This document shows, piece by piece, positions 49,951 to 60,377 of a DNA stretch of 64,000 nt (the first letter of the stretch is position 1; the number at the start of each line of letters is the position of its first letter). Origin of the DNA: Apium graveolens. Taxonomy: Eukaryota > Streptophyta > Magnoliopsida > Apiales > Apiaceae. The position numbers were made by a program, and so were the translations under genes. Location of the stretch: positions 91,142,631-91,206,630 of the forward strand of contig NC_133648.1 of NCBI RefSeq assembly GCF_009905375.1, in the 5' to 3' direction. Under the pieces are notes generated by a model. That model was not told the origin of the DNA. It did no database searches and saw only the letters and a list, made by a program, of their open reading frames with translations.

Positions 49951-50100
49951 GAGAAAAAAATGAGAAATAAGATTGCCTGTAAGGTGTTTGATAAAATGTC
50001 TGTAAGAAAAAAACGTCACGAGATGAGATAGAATAGAAGTAAAGAAAAGAGAGATAAAGTGTGAAAGTAAATAAAAGAGTTTACAATCTTCTCTCTCTTT

Positions 50101-50110
50101 TACTTATACA
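50101..50110 (-). promoter_or_regulatory. TATA-like box before the SIRE-B 3' ORF (putative)
   Basis: Minus-strand TGTATAAGTA about 155 bp before the ATG at 49950, followed by a pyrimidine-rich stretch (CTCTCTTTTC). The placement parallels the TATA box of SIRE-A. Confidence 0.4.
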
Positions 50111-50674
50111 CGGTAGAAAAAGTAACCGTTGGACACCTGTCAGACATGCAGCAGTAAAGAATAATTAATGGGCACAGGAAAACAATAATCATTACTTATC
50201 ACATGCAGTTTTTCAAGGAAAAACCGTTCCACTTACCAAGTAATCCCATTAATTAAGATAGTTCAGTTTTATATTTAAAATTTAAACTGTTCCCACTTAA
50301 AAAAATTATTTTTACTACGAGACCAATATTCTGTATAAATACACTAAGTGAGAGAATGACCAAAAATAAATAAATCAAGTAAACAGGTACTGCCACGTCA
50401 GAATCAGAACTTGATTTGTATCAGATATAAAAACGGTCATCAGAATATGGGTAAATCAGGAATTAAAAATGCATATCAGAATTTCAAACAACTTAGAGAC
50501 AAAATCTTGCAAAAATATAAAATTTCATTATATTGAGAAAATACATCCATGAAATTGAAATTACAGTACAAAATTACAAGATTGTCCTATGCTACAACTC
50601 CTAACAGCAACAACTATTGTCCTAAGCTAAGAAGCCTGACAAAGCTGACGGTGAAGAGAAACAGGGAGCAAAAA
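50111..50674 (-). other. SIRE-B spacer between small ORF and 3' ORF
   Basis: AT-rich, no coding. Holds ATCAGAACTT at 50403-50412 and several ATCAGAAT variants at 50440-50490. Confidence 0.6.
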
Positions 50675-50914
50675 CTATTTCTTCTTCCTGCTCTCAACAA
50701 AAAGAACAGCGAGTCGTATGATTCGCTCCTGCTGTCGAAGACGACGGAGATGTAGTTCTCTACGAACTGTTAGTAGATCACGTTTAATAACCTCTGGAAA
50801 TTGAATCCAGAGATTGTGAGGGATATTGGCGATAGGATATAGAGTTGGAATTCCATTTATAAAGACATGTACAGTCTCATCGCCATAATTGTAAAACCAG
50901 CCAAACGCAGCCAT
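50675..50914 (-). CDS. SIRE-B small accessory ORF, 79 codons, intact, unknown function
   Basis: Intact ORF starting ATGGCTGCG in a strong context (CCAAAAATGGC), lying between pol and the long 3' ORF on the element's sense strand. The product starts MAAFGWFYNYGDETVHVF, has a hydrophobic/Pro middle (INGIPTLYPIANIPHNLW) and a basic, probably helical C-terminus (RRELHLRRLRQQERIIRL) ending ESRKKK. The aromatic N-terminus and Arg-rich tail suggest a small nucleic-acid-binding or nuclear-targeted protein, but this is a guess. It has its own TATA box 75-85 bp upstream. It is the only unbroken coding frame of SIRE-B. SIRE-A has no counterpart in its 520-bp spacer. Confidence 0.6.
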   Translation of the reverse strand: MAAFGWFYNYGDETVHVFINGIPTLYPIANIPHNLWIQFPEVIKRDLLTVRRELHLRRLRQQERIIRLAVLFVESRKKK

Positions 50915-50986
50915 TTTTGGTTTTAAGAATAAAACGAGAGTGAGTTTGTGAGGAATTTAGAGATGTGCTGGCTGGAGTGAAGTGTT

Positions 50987-50998
50987 GGTTTATATAGG
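50987..50998 (-). promoter_or_regulatory. TATA box of the SIRE-B small ORF
   Basis: Minus-strand CCTATATAAACC, a near-ideal plant TATA box. A C/A-rich leader (for example CACTTCACTCCAGCCAGC) of about 40-50 nt would follow a start about 30 bp downstream, then the ATG at 50914. Confidence 0.6.
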
Positions 50999-52342
50999 CA
51001 ATAGAATGCCAGGAGACGCAAGGAAAATTTAATGCTGATAGGTAGAAATAATTCTACCTCGTCTCCCTAGACTGAGGAGAATAAAAACATCCATTGGAAG
51101 TGTAAAACAGGGTTTAATACGCACAAGAAACAAGTAAACATTACTATGCATGGACGTGTACCACTAACCCTAATTGTAGTGACTGTTAATATCTCACCCG
51201 AACATATTCTGATGTAAAATTGGACTATTTCAGATTTAAACCATAAATAAGTCAAGTAAAGAATCAGAATTTAATATCAGCACTTAGACTTATATCAGAA
51301 CCTAACAGTCATCAGAACATGATTTCTTAACTCGAAAAGTGAATGCCTATTTCTGCAATTCTTCACACAAATTCTGATTTTGGTTCTTCAGAACTTAATC
51401 ATCAGAACTTTCATCAGAACCTGTCCTCAGAATTTATGCAATCTGACACATAAACTGTTCATCTAAAACAACATTGATCACCACAGTAATTTTCATCATT
51501 CATATAGAGTGTAAGTGTGTGCATTAAGCTAAATATCAGACAAAGAGTAAAGTCTGATTCACTTCAGTACATCTTAGAAATAAGGCATAACTAAGAACTT
51601 CACTTAAAATCTGTCATTATTCTGAAGCCTGCTATTGAATGAGTTCATGCATGAGTCCACCTCAACTGTTTTTTTGCTTATTTTATGCATCTTTTGAAAT
51701 TCCATTTTACAGTGGCTTCTCAATGTAAGTGAGTCACGACTGCTTATCAGAATTTATGCTATTATCAGAGTATTTCTCCAGTAATCATAGAGTGTGAAAA
51801 GTCACCAACTTAAATAATTATTTGCTTTTCTGATGCATAATACTTAATACCAGCAATGCACTTGGGTCGTCCCTTCCACGTTTTTACTCTAGATCTCAAA
51901 GGAGTACCTGATTTTTATTCCTTGATCTTTTATTTTTTTCTTTTGATAAGTGAGGTTTATCAACACTTAGTACATTCAGCAGATTTACTAACATCAGAAC
52001 TTAACAGATGAGAAGCATTATTCTAGTTGTTGACTTAGTAATAAGATAGACAAAGTAAACTTAACTAAGCTCAATATTAGAATTTGCTTGTGTCAATAGA
52101 TTTCCTCATAAATAATTACTTCTAACATGGGATCTTTAGTATATTAAAGACTACTAGGACATCATCTAGCACAATCCTCATAGGATTGAATAGTCACAGA
52201 AACAGTCATATCACTGTCAGAGTTTAGAAATTCACATCAAACAACAATCAGTACTTAAGCAATTTTCAATTAAGCACAGAAGACACAAAGATAGTAATAT
52301 CTATAAATACTGATCATAAAGTCTGATGCAGCAGAACAAAAG
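50999..52342 (-). other. SIRE-B pol to small-ORF spacer
   Basis: 1.3 kb without convincing ORFs. Rich in ATCAGAACTT-family motifs (exact at 51401-51410 and 51993-52002; variants around 51263-51330, 51371-51440, 51746-51780 and 52215-52320). Confidence 0.7.
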
Positions 52343-54046
52343 CTAAGCAGATTTAGAAAAAGAACCTGAAACCATTCCAAGTTCATTTACCAATCTTGTA
52401 AAAGTAGCTTCACACAGTGGTTTTTTGAAGATATCTGCTAGTTGTTGATCTGTTGGAATAAAGTGCAATTCCACTGTACCTTCATCCACATGTTCCCTTA
52501 TGAAGTGGTACCTAATGCTGATGTGCTTTGTCATTGAGTGTTGAACTGGATTACCTGTCATAGCAATAGCACTTTGATTATCACAGTAAATAGGGATTTT
52601 AAAATATGTTAACCCATAATCCAGTAACTGATTCGTCATCCAAAGAATCTGTGCACAACAGCTTCCTGCAGCAATGTATTCTGCTTCTGCAGTTGATGTG
52701 GAAATTGACTTTTGTTTCTTGCTAAACCAAGAAACCAATCTGCCTCCAAGAAATTGGCAGCTTCCACTTGTGCTTTTCCTGTCAATTTTGCAACCTGCAA
52801 AATCTGCATCTGAGTAACCTATAAGTTTAAAATCTGATTCTCTAGGATACCACAATCCCAGATCAGCTGTTCCCTTAAGATACTTGAAGATTCTTTTCAC
52901 AGCTGTTAAGTGAGGTTCTCTTGGATCTGCTTGAAATCTTGCACAAAGACAGGTAGCATACATGATATCAGGTTTACTAGCAGTTAGATAGAGTAAAGAG
53001 CCAATCATACCTCTGTAATCAGTAATATCTACTGATTTACCAGTATCCTTATCCAGTTTTGTTGCAGTGGCCATGGGAGTTGATGCACTTGAACAATCTT
53101 GCATTCCAAATTTCTTCAGCAAGTTTCTGGTGTACTTAGTTTGACAAATAAAAGTGCCTTCTTCATTCTGCTTGACTTGAAGGCCCAGAAAATAGCTAAG
53201 TTCTCCCATCATACTCATTTGATATCTTGACTGCATCAATTTGGCAAACTTTTTATAAAGTCTGTCATTTGTACAATCAAAGATGATATCATCAACATAT
53301 ATCTGAACCAAAAGTAAGTCCTTTCCATGGTTGAGGTAGAACAATGTTTTGTCTATAGTTCCTCTGTTAAATCTACTTTCCAGAAGAAACTGAGCTAAAG
53401 TCTCATACCATGCTCTTGGAGCTTGCTTAAGGCCATAAAGTGTTTTATCAAGCCTGTAGACATGAGTTGGATATTTGGGATCTACAAAGCCTGGAGGTTG
53501 TTCAACATATACTTCCTCCTCTAATTCTCCATTGAGAAAAGCACTTTTCACATCCATTTGGAAGACAGTAAACTTTTTGTGAGCAGCATAAGCCAAAAAT
53601 ATCCTTATGGCTTCCAATCTAGCAACTGGTGCAAATGTTTCATCATAATCAATTCCCTCCTGTTAAGAATATCCTTTTGCAACCAACCTTGCTTTATTCC
53701 TTGTAATTATGCCATCACTATCACTTTTGTTTCTGAGTACCCACTTTGTACCAACAACAGATCTGTTCTTTGGTCTTGGCACTAGGGTCCAGACTTTGTT
53801 TCTTTCAAATTCATTTAACTCTTCCTGCATTGCTTGCACCCAATCAGCATCTTGAAGAGCTTCTTCCACTTTCTTTGGTTCAGTCTGAGAAAGAAAAGAA
53901 TTGTAAAGACATTCACTTAAAGTAGCTATTCTAGTTCTGACACCTGCATCAGGATTTCCAATTATTAAGTCAGGTGTATGTGATTTAGTCAACTTCCTTG
54001 TAGATGAAAGATTTTCTCTAGAACTGGATTCTCCCCCATAATCCAT
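52343..54046 (-). pseudogene. SIRE-B pol: RT and RNase H (nearly intact)
   Basis: Minus-strand frame from 54046: RT N-terminus ([25 protein letters not shown]), a single TAA at 53663-53665, then an open frame of 424 codons with [31 protein letters not shown] and the catalytic YVDD (53288-53299). RNase H carries [31 protein letters not shown] and LADIFKKPL. The stop falls in the QQEG position and most simply derives from CAA. Odd residues: FDCTND after YVDD where FGST is usual, and KKPL for TKPL. Confidence 0.92.
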
Positions 54047-55692
54047 GCTATCTTCATCAACATTTTCTGATGTTCCCCCTGAAATTATGCTCTCTGAGTT
54101 GGATCCTTCAGTATTTAAGTTTTCAGAACTATCAGAACTTGGCTTATCAGAACTTGATGAATCAGAACTTGAAGAGCCAGTTGTATGTTCTGATGCTTCT
54201 TGATATGTGGTTGTATCTTCAGTATGCCCCCCTGCACAGGTGCATTCTCCTTTGACGTAGTCACCACAGTTTCAATAACATCAGAGTTTAATCCATCAGA
54301 GTTTGCAGTATCAGGACTTAGACTGTCAGGGTTTTCAGTATCAGAATTTAATTCTTCATTTTCAAATCTCAGCTGATCATGATCATTGAAATCTTCAAGT
54401 CCAGTAATCTTCTTATCATCAAAAGAGACATTGATAGATTCCATGACCACCCTTGTTCTCAAGTTGTAGACTCTGAAGGCTTTTGTGGAAAGTGGATATC
54501 CAACAAAGATTCCTTCATCAACTTTTAGATCAAATTTGGATAGCTGTTCATGATGAGTCTTAAGAACAAAACACTTGCATCCAAATACATGAAAATACTT
54601 CAGATTTGGCTTCTTTTTCTTCACCATCACATATGGTGTCTTTCATTGCTTGTTAATGAGTGTTGCATTCTGAGTAAAACAAGCAGTCTGCACAACTTCA
54701 GCCCAGAAATAGGTTGGAAGCTTTGCTTCATCAAGCATAGTTCGTGCAGCTTCAATAAGAGTTCTATTCTTTTTTTCAACAACTCCATTTTGCTGTGGAG
54801 TTCCAGGAGCAGAAAATTCCTGCTTGATTCCCTGGTCTTTGCAGAACTCTTCCATTGTAAAATTCTTGAACTCAGTGCCATTATCACTTCTTATTATTTT
54901 CACAGAGTCTTTAACCAATTTATCCAGTTGCTTGACATGATCAATCAAGATAGATGCAGTTTCACTTTTTGAGTGCAAGAAATACACCCATGTGTATCTG
55001 GTGAACTCATCCACTATGACCATAACATATTTCTTCTTTGCAATAGACATGACATTCACTGGACCAAATAGATCAACATGTAGTTGGTGATAAGGCTCAA
55101 GAATTAATGATTTAGTCGTGCTCTTGAATGAAGATTTCCTTTGTTTACCCTTCTAACAAGAATCACAAAGACCATCAGGAGCAAATACTGACTTTGGCAG
55201 TCCTCTCACAAGATCTTTCTTGACTAGTTCATTTATATTATTGAAATTTAAGTGAGCGAGTTTCTTGTTCCAGTTCCAGCTTTCTTCAATTGATGTTCTA
55301 CTCATCAGACAGATTGCAGAACCATCAGTACTTGTTGAAAGCTTGGCTTCATAAATGTTACCATGCCTGTATCCTTTCAGAATGACTTTGCTTGTAGATT
55401 TACTTATAACTTCACAGTGTTCTTCAAAGAAATCTACATGATAACCTCTGTCACAGATTTGACTAACACTCAGCAGATTGTGTTTAAGTCCTGAGATCAG
55501 AGCTACTTCTTTAATGATGACATTCCCAAGATTGATATTGCCATATCCCAATGTTTTTCCAATGTTGCCGTCTCCATAAGAAACACTTGGGCCAGCCTTC
55601 TCCACAAAATCTGATAGCAGGGCTTTATTTCCAGTCATATGTCCTGAACATCCACTGTCCAGAACTAGGATGTTTTTCCTGTTGCCCTGCAA
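54047..55692 (-). pseudogene. SIRE-B pol: protease, integrase and acidic linker
   Basis: Protease VLDSGCSGHMTG near 55660. The pre-integrase domain (WNWNKKLAHLNF, CDSC) ends at a TAG (55153-55155) that replaces Gln of CQKGKQ. The integrase core (55059-54643) contains VDLFGPVNV upstream, RSDNGTEFKN and TPQQNGVVEKKN, so the catalytic triad is kept. After a TGA at 54643-54645 the C-terminus continues (GCKCFVLKTHHEQLSKFD, GIFVGYPLSTKAFRVYNL). The linker to RT has a frameshift near 54230 and three exact ATCAGAACTT motifs at 54131-54170, giving a Ser/Asp-rich stretch. Confidence 0.9.
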
Positions 55693-55704
55693 TCATAAAG
55701 ACCA

Positions 55705-58044
55705 CTAATGATTAGTTTTAAGGACCCAGACTTTCTTGGATCCTTTGGCCTTGTTAAGTTTGTTAACATTTGCAGCAGATTTAGCATCAGAGTTTATGTT
55801 AACATTTTTCTTATCAGAATTTACACTATCAGACTTTGAATCAGAACTTACACTAGAAGGAACAATGCTAACTTTCTTTAAAGAAGGTTTTATTTGATAA
55901 TAATCATAGTACAAACTATGATATTCCTTACAAGTATAAATGGAATGTCATAAACTACCACAATGAAAACAAGGATTTTATGGCTTATATCTAACAGACT
56001 GACTTTTAACTCCTGACTTTGAAGGTAAGGAGTTTATGTTCTTATTCTTCCTGTAAAAAGAAGCCAGATGGTTAGAACTTCCACAGTTATGACACATTTT
56101 TCTAGGAGCATCAGGAACAGGCTTATAATCATTGCTTTTATTCACACCTTCCTTTCCATTCCTATTTTTCCTAGGTGATTTTACCTTGTTTGCATTCTTA
56201 ACTTCTTTCAGCTTATGCTTAAGCTACTTTTTTGTCATTAAGCATACGTTTACTTCAATTGTCTTTTCCTGTTTTAGTTTGTCAGAAGTTAATTCCTTTT
56301 TAACTTCTGATTTCTTAGTATCAAACTTTACATCTACAAACTTAACAGGTTTTAACTTTGGCTTTTGTTTAACAACTTTAGGCTTAATATCTACAGTTCC
56401 TTTATCATTCTTATCATCTCCATAACCTAAGCCCTCTTTCCAGTTTTCACTACTTAACAAATTCTGAGTTGTTCTGCCAGAGTTAGTCCAAGTCCTGATA
56501 ATCTCTCTTTCCTTTTCTAACTCAGCTTTTAGAGATTCATTCATTTTAAGTACTTCATCCCTAACATAGAAAGCATCATCTCTATCTTTCTGAGTTTGAT
56601 GGAACATGACTAACTCTTTTTCTAAATAATCATTCCTCTTTTTACAAGCAAGATTTTCAGAAGTTAATCTTTCACATGTTAAAGTTTGATCTCTATAGCT
56701 AATGAACATGGTTTTAAGATATCTTCTCAACTCATTAATATCATCAGTATGAAAGGCATAAGTAGTTTGAGGTACCTTTAACTCAGCAGCTTCGGGACTG
56801 CTATCAGCATTTGCCATATCAGCATTTTCCATCAAGGCATAATTCTTCTCACTTTCAGAATCTGAGGTGTCTGTCCAGCTTTTCTTCTTTGTGACAAGAG
56901 TCTTGCCTTTGTCACTCTTCACTTTCTTGCAATCGGGAGATATGTGGCCTTTCTCACCACAGTTGTAGCATTTGACATTTGTGTAATCTCCTCTGTCAGA
57001 CTTCCCTCCTTTGCCTTCAGATTTTCTGAAATTCTTCTTATCAGAACTTGCACCTTTCCTGGAAAACTTCTTTCCCTTCCTGAATTTCCTGTATGCAATC
57101 TTTGTGATTCCTTTCACCATAAGATCACACAACTTCATCATCTCTTTATCAGCATCCATCTCAGGAGAGCTTTCAGTTTCTGAGTCACCATCACTATCAG
57201 AACTTGATGACTCAGTATCAGACTTTGTGAAGAGTGCTTTACCCTTGCCTTTCCTTGAGGTGGCTGCCTTGGGAGATTTTTCTTCAGCCTTAAGAGCAAC
57301 TGTCCTTGACTTTCCTCCTTTCCTCTTGCTTCTTTGTTCCATCTCAAGTTCATGAGTCTTGAGCATCCCATAGATTTCATCAAGAGTCATTTCATCAAGA
57401 TTATAGTTGTCTCTTATAGTTGTTGCCTTCAAATCCCAGCTTTCAGGAAGAGCTAACAGGAATTTAAGGTTTGAATCTTCAAGATCATACTCCTTATCAA
57501 CCAGTGACAAATCATTCAAGAGTTTGACAAATCTATCATATAAGTCAGTCAATGACTCATTAGCCTTTGAGTCAAAGTGTTCATACTCTTGAGTGAGTAT
57601 TGTCTTCCTGTTCTTCTTAATCGAATCAGTTCCCTGGCACCTTGTCTCCAAGGCATCCCATATCTCCTTTGCAGTCTTGTAGTTAATTACTCTGTTTGAC
57701 ATTACATTATCAGTGGCACTATGCAGCAAGTGTCGTACCTTAGCATCCTTAGCAATTGATGCTATATCTTCAGCAGTGTAATCGCTCTTCTCCTTTGGTA
57801 TAGACTATGCTGCTTCACCTCCAACTACAATAACGAGCTTTGTTGGCTTATGAGGTCCTTCCTTGATTCTATCAAGATATTCTGGATCTGTAGCTTCCAG
57901 AAACATAGTCATCCTCACCTTCCATATGGGATATTCAAATGGTTTCAATATGGGAACTCTAATAGCCTCATATCGACTATGGATTTGTGTCTTTGGAGGT
58001 TCTTCAGTTTTGGTGGGCTTAATTGGAGTTTCTACTTCAGACAT
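55705..58044 (-). pseudogene. SIRE-B gag
   Basis: Starts MSEVETPIKP at 58044; one TAG at 57805-57807 in the same frame as the 501-codon stretch that follows (57729-56224). UBN2-type Gag (HLLHSATDNVMSN, EIWDALETRCQG, YGMLKTHELEME) is followed by a Lys/Ser/Asp-rich region, the zinc knuckle CYNCGEKGHISPDCKK (near 56930), a long Glu/Lys coiled-coil-like part and a basic end. After the TAG at 56224-56226 the frame continues with two degenerate knuckles (CHNCGSSNH near 56080; CFHCGSL near 55960) and the tail that ends at 55705 (KKVWVLKTNH). Three knuckles in one Gag is more than the usual one. Confidence 0.88.
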
Positions 58045-58085
58045 GATTGTTTTTGGATCTTAAACTGTTTGTGTGTTAACAGATC

Positions 58086-58098
58086 GGCTCTGATACCA
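58086..58098 (-). other. SIRE-B primer binding site (tRNA-iMet)
   Basis: Minus-strand TGGTATCAGAGCC, two bases inside the 5' LTR. Confidence 0.93.
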
Positions 58099-58100
58099 CT

Positions 58101-58707
58101 TGTTCGGTCACACACACTGTAGAAGGGGGTTGAATACAGTGTATATCACAATCAAATCGAATTCTAATAACACAAGTAACAGAAAACAGACTTTATTCAA
58201 AGCAATAAACTCTGTTACAATATGGAACTGTCCTCTCTCAGTGATGAACAAATATCACGAGAGCTGCTAGGGTTACAATGAATAATATTCTTGATAATGA
58301 TAATACTTATAGTGTAAACCCTATGTCTGTGTTTATATACTACACATTTACAAGATAATCGCTAATTGATATGGAATATAATTCTGCTTCCTAAAATATA
58401 TCAATCAGATATCTTTTCTTCCAAGTATTCTATTCTTCATAGAATTCCTTCTTCATGCATAACTCTTCTTACATTTGTCTCGATCTTCTCTTCCTTCAAT
58501 CAGCCGCCTTCCTTATCTGAACGTTTCCTTTAAGTCCTGATATTATCTTCAGATAAATATCTCCTGAACCTTAAGTACTGATGACTTAAGTTCTGACTTC
58601 AGTATAAGTGTTGATTTCCAGTTAAGTACTGATTTATCCTATTTAAGTAAGATCTGAAAACTAAACACAAATCATATTAGACATGACATTATCAAATATA
58701 TCTAACA
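58101..58707 (-). repeat. SIRE-B 5' LTR (607 bp)
   Basis: Partner of 31460-32065. A TATA box (minus strand GTATATAAACAC) lies at about 58328-58340. Plus-strand AAGTACTGAT / AAGTTCTGAC motifs cluster at 58570-58635, in the orientation opposite to most copies in the coding region. Followed by TCGGG at 58708-58712. Confidence 0.94.
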
Positions 58708-58712
58708 TCGGG

Positions 58713-58889
58713 TATGCAATTAGGGTTTACAATTTGGGGTTTCTGGTTGGGAACGATGGTTAAAGGCTGGGCGGCGGTGGTTTGTATTTAGAGATGGTGG
58801 CTGGTGTGTTTCCGGCCATGTGAATAGTGAAAATGGTGGTCACACTGATTACGTGAATAGTAACTCGATGAACAGTAAATTTCAGGATT
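58713..58889 (-). other. Copia-B leader, part next to the primer site
   Basis: Non-coding leader that joins 31459 once SIRE-B is removed; contains CCGGCC and GGCGGC triplets and no ORF of note. Confidence 0.6.
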
Positions 58890-58890
58890 T

Positions 58891-58903
58891 AGCTCTGATA
58901 CCA
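58891..58903 (-). other. Copia-B primer binding site (tRNA-iMet)
   Basis: Minus-strand TGGTATCAGAGCT six bases inside the LTR end. It places the 5' LTR to the right and the element on the minus strand. Confidence 0.88.
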
Positions 58904-58909
58904 ATTTGA

Positions 58910-59234
58910 TGCAGGACAAGGTTTGTAGAAATGATGATTTAATAAACAAAACACGATAAAAAGTTTAAAGCAATGAGTTATACGATTCCCAAGAATAAAT
59001 CAATATTATTCTTAAAAAAGTGTATAATCAAAACTAAGTAATATGCAGGGGGTTACAATGCTTATATAGGGAACATAAACCCTAATAAAATAACCTAGAC
59101 CAAGGCCCATAAACGATTGGGCTTTATTATAAATAAAATACTTAACTAATATACTCTTAGCCCCACATATAAAACATATAGATAAAATATAATATTTATC
59201 TTTATACTAGATAAATATAAACTACTAAATAACA
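58910..59234 (-). repeat. Copia-B 5' LTR (about 325 bp)
   Basis: Minus strand starts TGTTATTTAGTAG and ends GTCCTGCA. A TATA box (CCTATATAAG) lies at 59061-59070. The outer edge is inferred from the TG...CA ends, as the 3' partner is outside the window; the candidate target duplication is 59235-59239 (TGTAT). Confidence 0.7.
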
Positions 59235-60291
59235 TGTATATTAGTTCTTTATTCTCGTTCCCCATCATTCTCTCTCGTTCCTCACCAAATTTCGTATAAT
59301 TTTATTTCGTTTCTAACTTGAGTTCCATAAATCAGATTTTAGCGATTTTTCATCCACACAAAGCCCATGAGATAACTGTAATTTAGTGATAGTTTAAAAA
59401 GTACCATCGAATTAAAATTAACCAAAAATTGAATAGAAGAGATAGTTACAAATTTTGCATTTAATATTCTATTTTATTTTGGAAACCTACCCTTTTTTGG
59501 GTGAAATGATGAAAATATAAAATATTCATTTCTGTTTATCCAATGATTGTTATCTATTTATTTCGATATCTAGCGGTCTTTATTACTTTAGTCGTCAAGT
59601 ACCAAAATTTTGGATAAGATCTATTTTACTCTTATTATATAAAGATATTAAAAATTGATTTTCCTAAATATAATTCAGATCCGATTAGGATCACCAAGTA
59701 CATTATTACATTAACAGCTTTTACAATTTGCGTATCTAACTTTAAGTAATAAAAGTAACATTATTAAATTTATACAAAGGATAAATTGATAAATGTGACG
59801 GGTTTTTTTCAAAAAAATACCTTTCTTATACATCTTTTTTTCAAAAAATGGAAGTTTTAAAAGTTATTTAAAATAGATTTTTTTAATTTTTATTTTGAAT
59901 AATATGTAGCAACTTGACAACTCAAAATGTAACTCTATTTTTTTTTCTGAATGTTGATTTTAGGGTTTATTTAGTTGTATTTGTTGTAGTCTTTTTTGAG
60001 TTGGTTTTGGTTGCATCTGATACAAACGAAATCAATTTCAATATGGCATTTAAGAAATCTGAATCAAATAAAAATAAATTATATTTCTTCGTGATGACAT
60101 TTAACTGTTGATATCTACGAAAAAAGATGAATTAATCAACCAGAAAAAATTTAATGATTCATCATTCAACCAAAAAGCAAAATGAGTAGCAGACCAAACT
60201 CATTATAATCAATTGATTTTAACTTTAAAACTAACCAAAACAACTAACTACAACATGTATTAACCTTTATAGCATCTTTGATAAACATATA
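59235..60291. other. AT-rich flank, nothing recognised
   Basis: About 1 kb of very AT-rich sequence with only short chance ORFs (for example 59914-60111). No gene, RNA or transposon end seen. Confidence 0.6.
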
Positions 60292-60377
60292 TGTTATACC
60301 CAAAATTTGGCATTGGATTGACTCGGGTGAAACACGGGCTAATTACAGTCAAACTCAGTATTGCGTTGTGAAAGTGA

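Larger units (their letters stand above)
31460..58707 (-). mobile_element. SIRE-B: complete SIRE/Maximus-type copia retrotransposon with gypsy-2 inside, TSD TCGGG
   Basis: Bounded by LTRs of 606 bp (31460-32065) and 607 bp (58101-58707); both edges are flanked by TCGGG (31455-31459 and 58708-58712). Minus-strand order: 5' LTR, primer site, gag, protease, integrase, RT, RNase H, a small ORF, a long 3' ORF, polypurine tract, 3' LTR. Gypsy-2 occupies 33289-47284 within the 3' ORF. Without it the element is about 13.3 kb. The LTRs differ at about 22 positions by eye (about 3.5-4%), so it is clearly older than its gypsy guest. Confidence 0.95.
25891..59234 (-). mobile_element. Copia-B: Ty1-copia retrotransposon hosting both SIRE elements
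   Basis: On the minus strand: 5' LTR 58910-59234, primer site 58891-58903, leader 58889-58708 continuing at 31459, gag from about 29950, protease, integrase, RT and the start of RNase H at 25891. SIRE-B (31460-58707, TSD TCGGG) is inserted in the leader and SIRE-A in RNase H, so the rest of RNase H and the 3' LTR should lie left of the window. Gag starts in the style of many plant copia elements (YLHPSDNPGM, then NYNQ before a stop). All coding parts are broken; it is the oldest layer here. Confidence 0.85.

Noticed and set aside
59914..60111. A 65-codon ORF in the AT-rich flank
   Set aside because: Low-complexity Phe/Val/Leu reading of T-rich sequence without supporting context.
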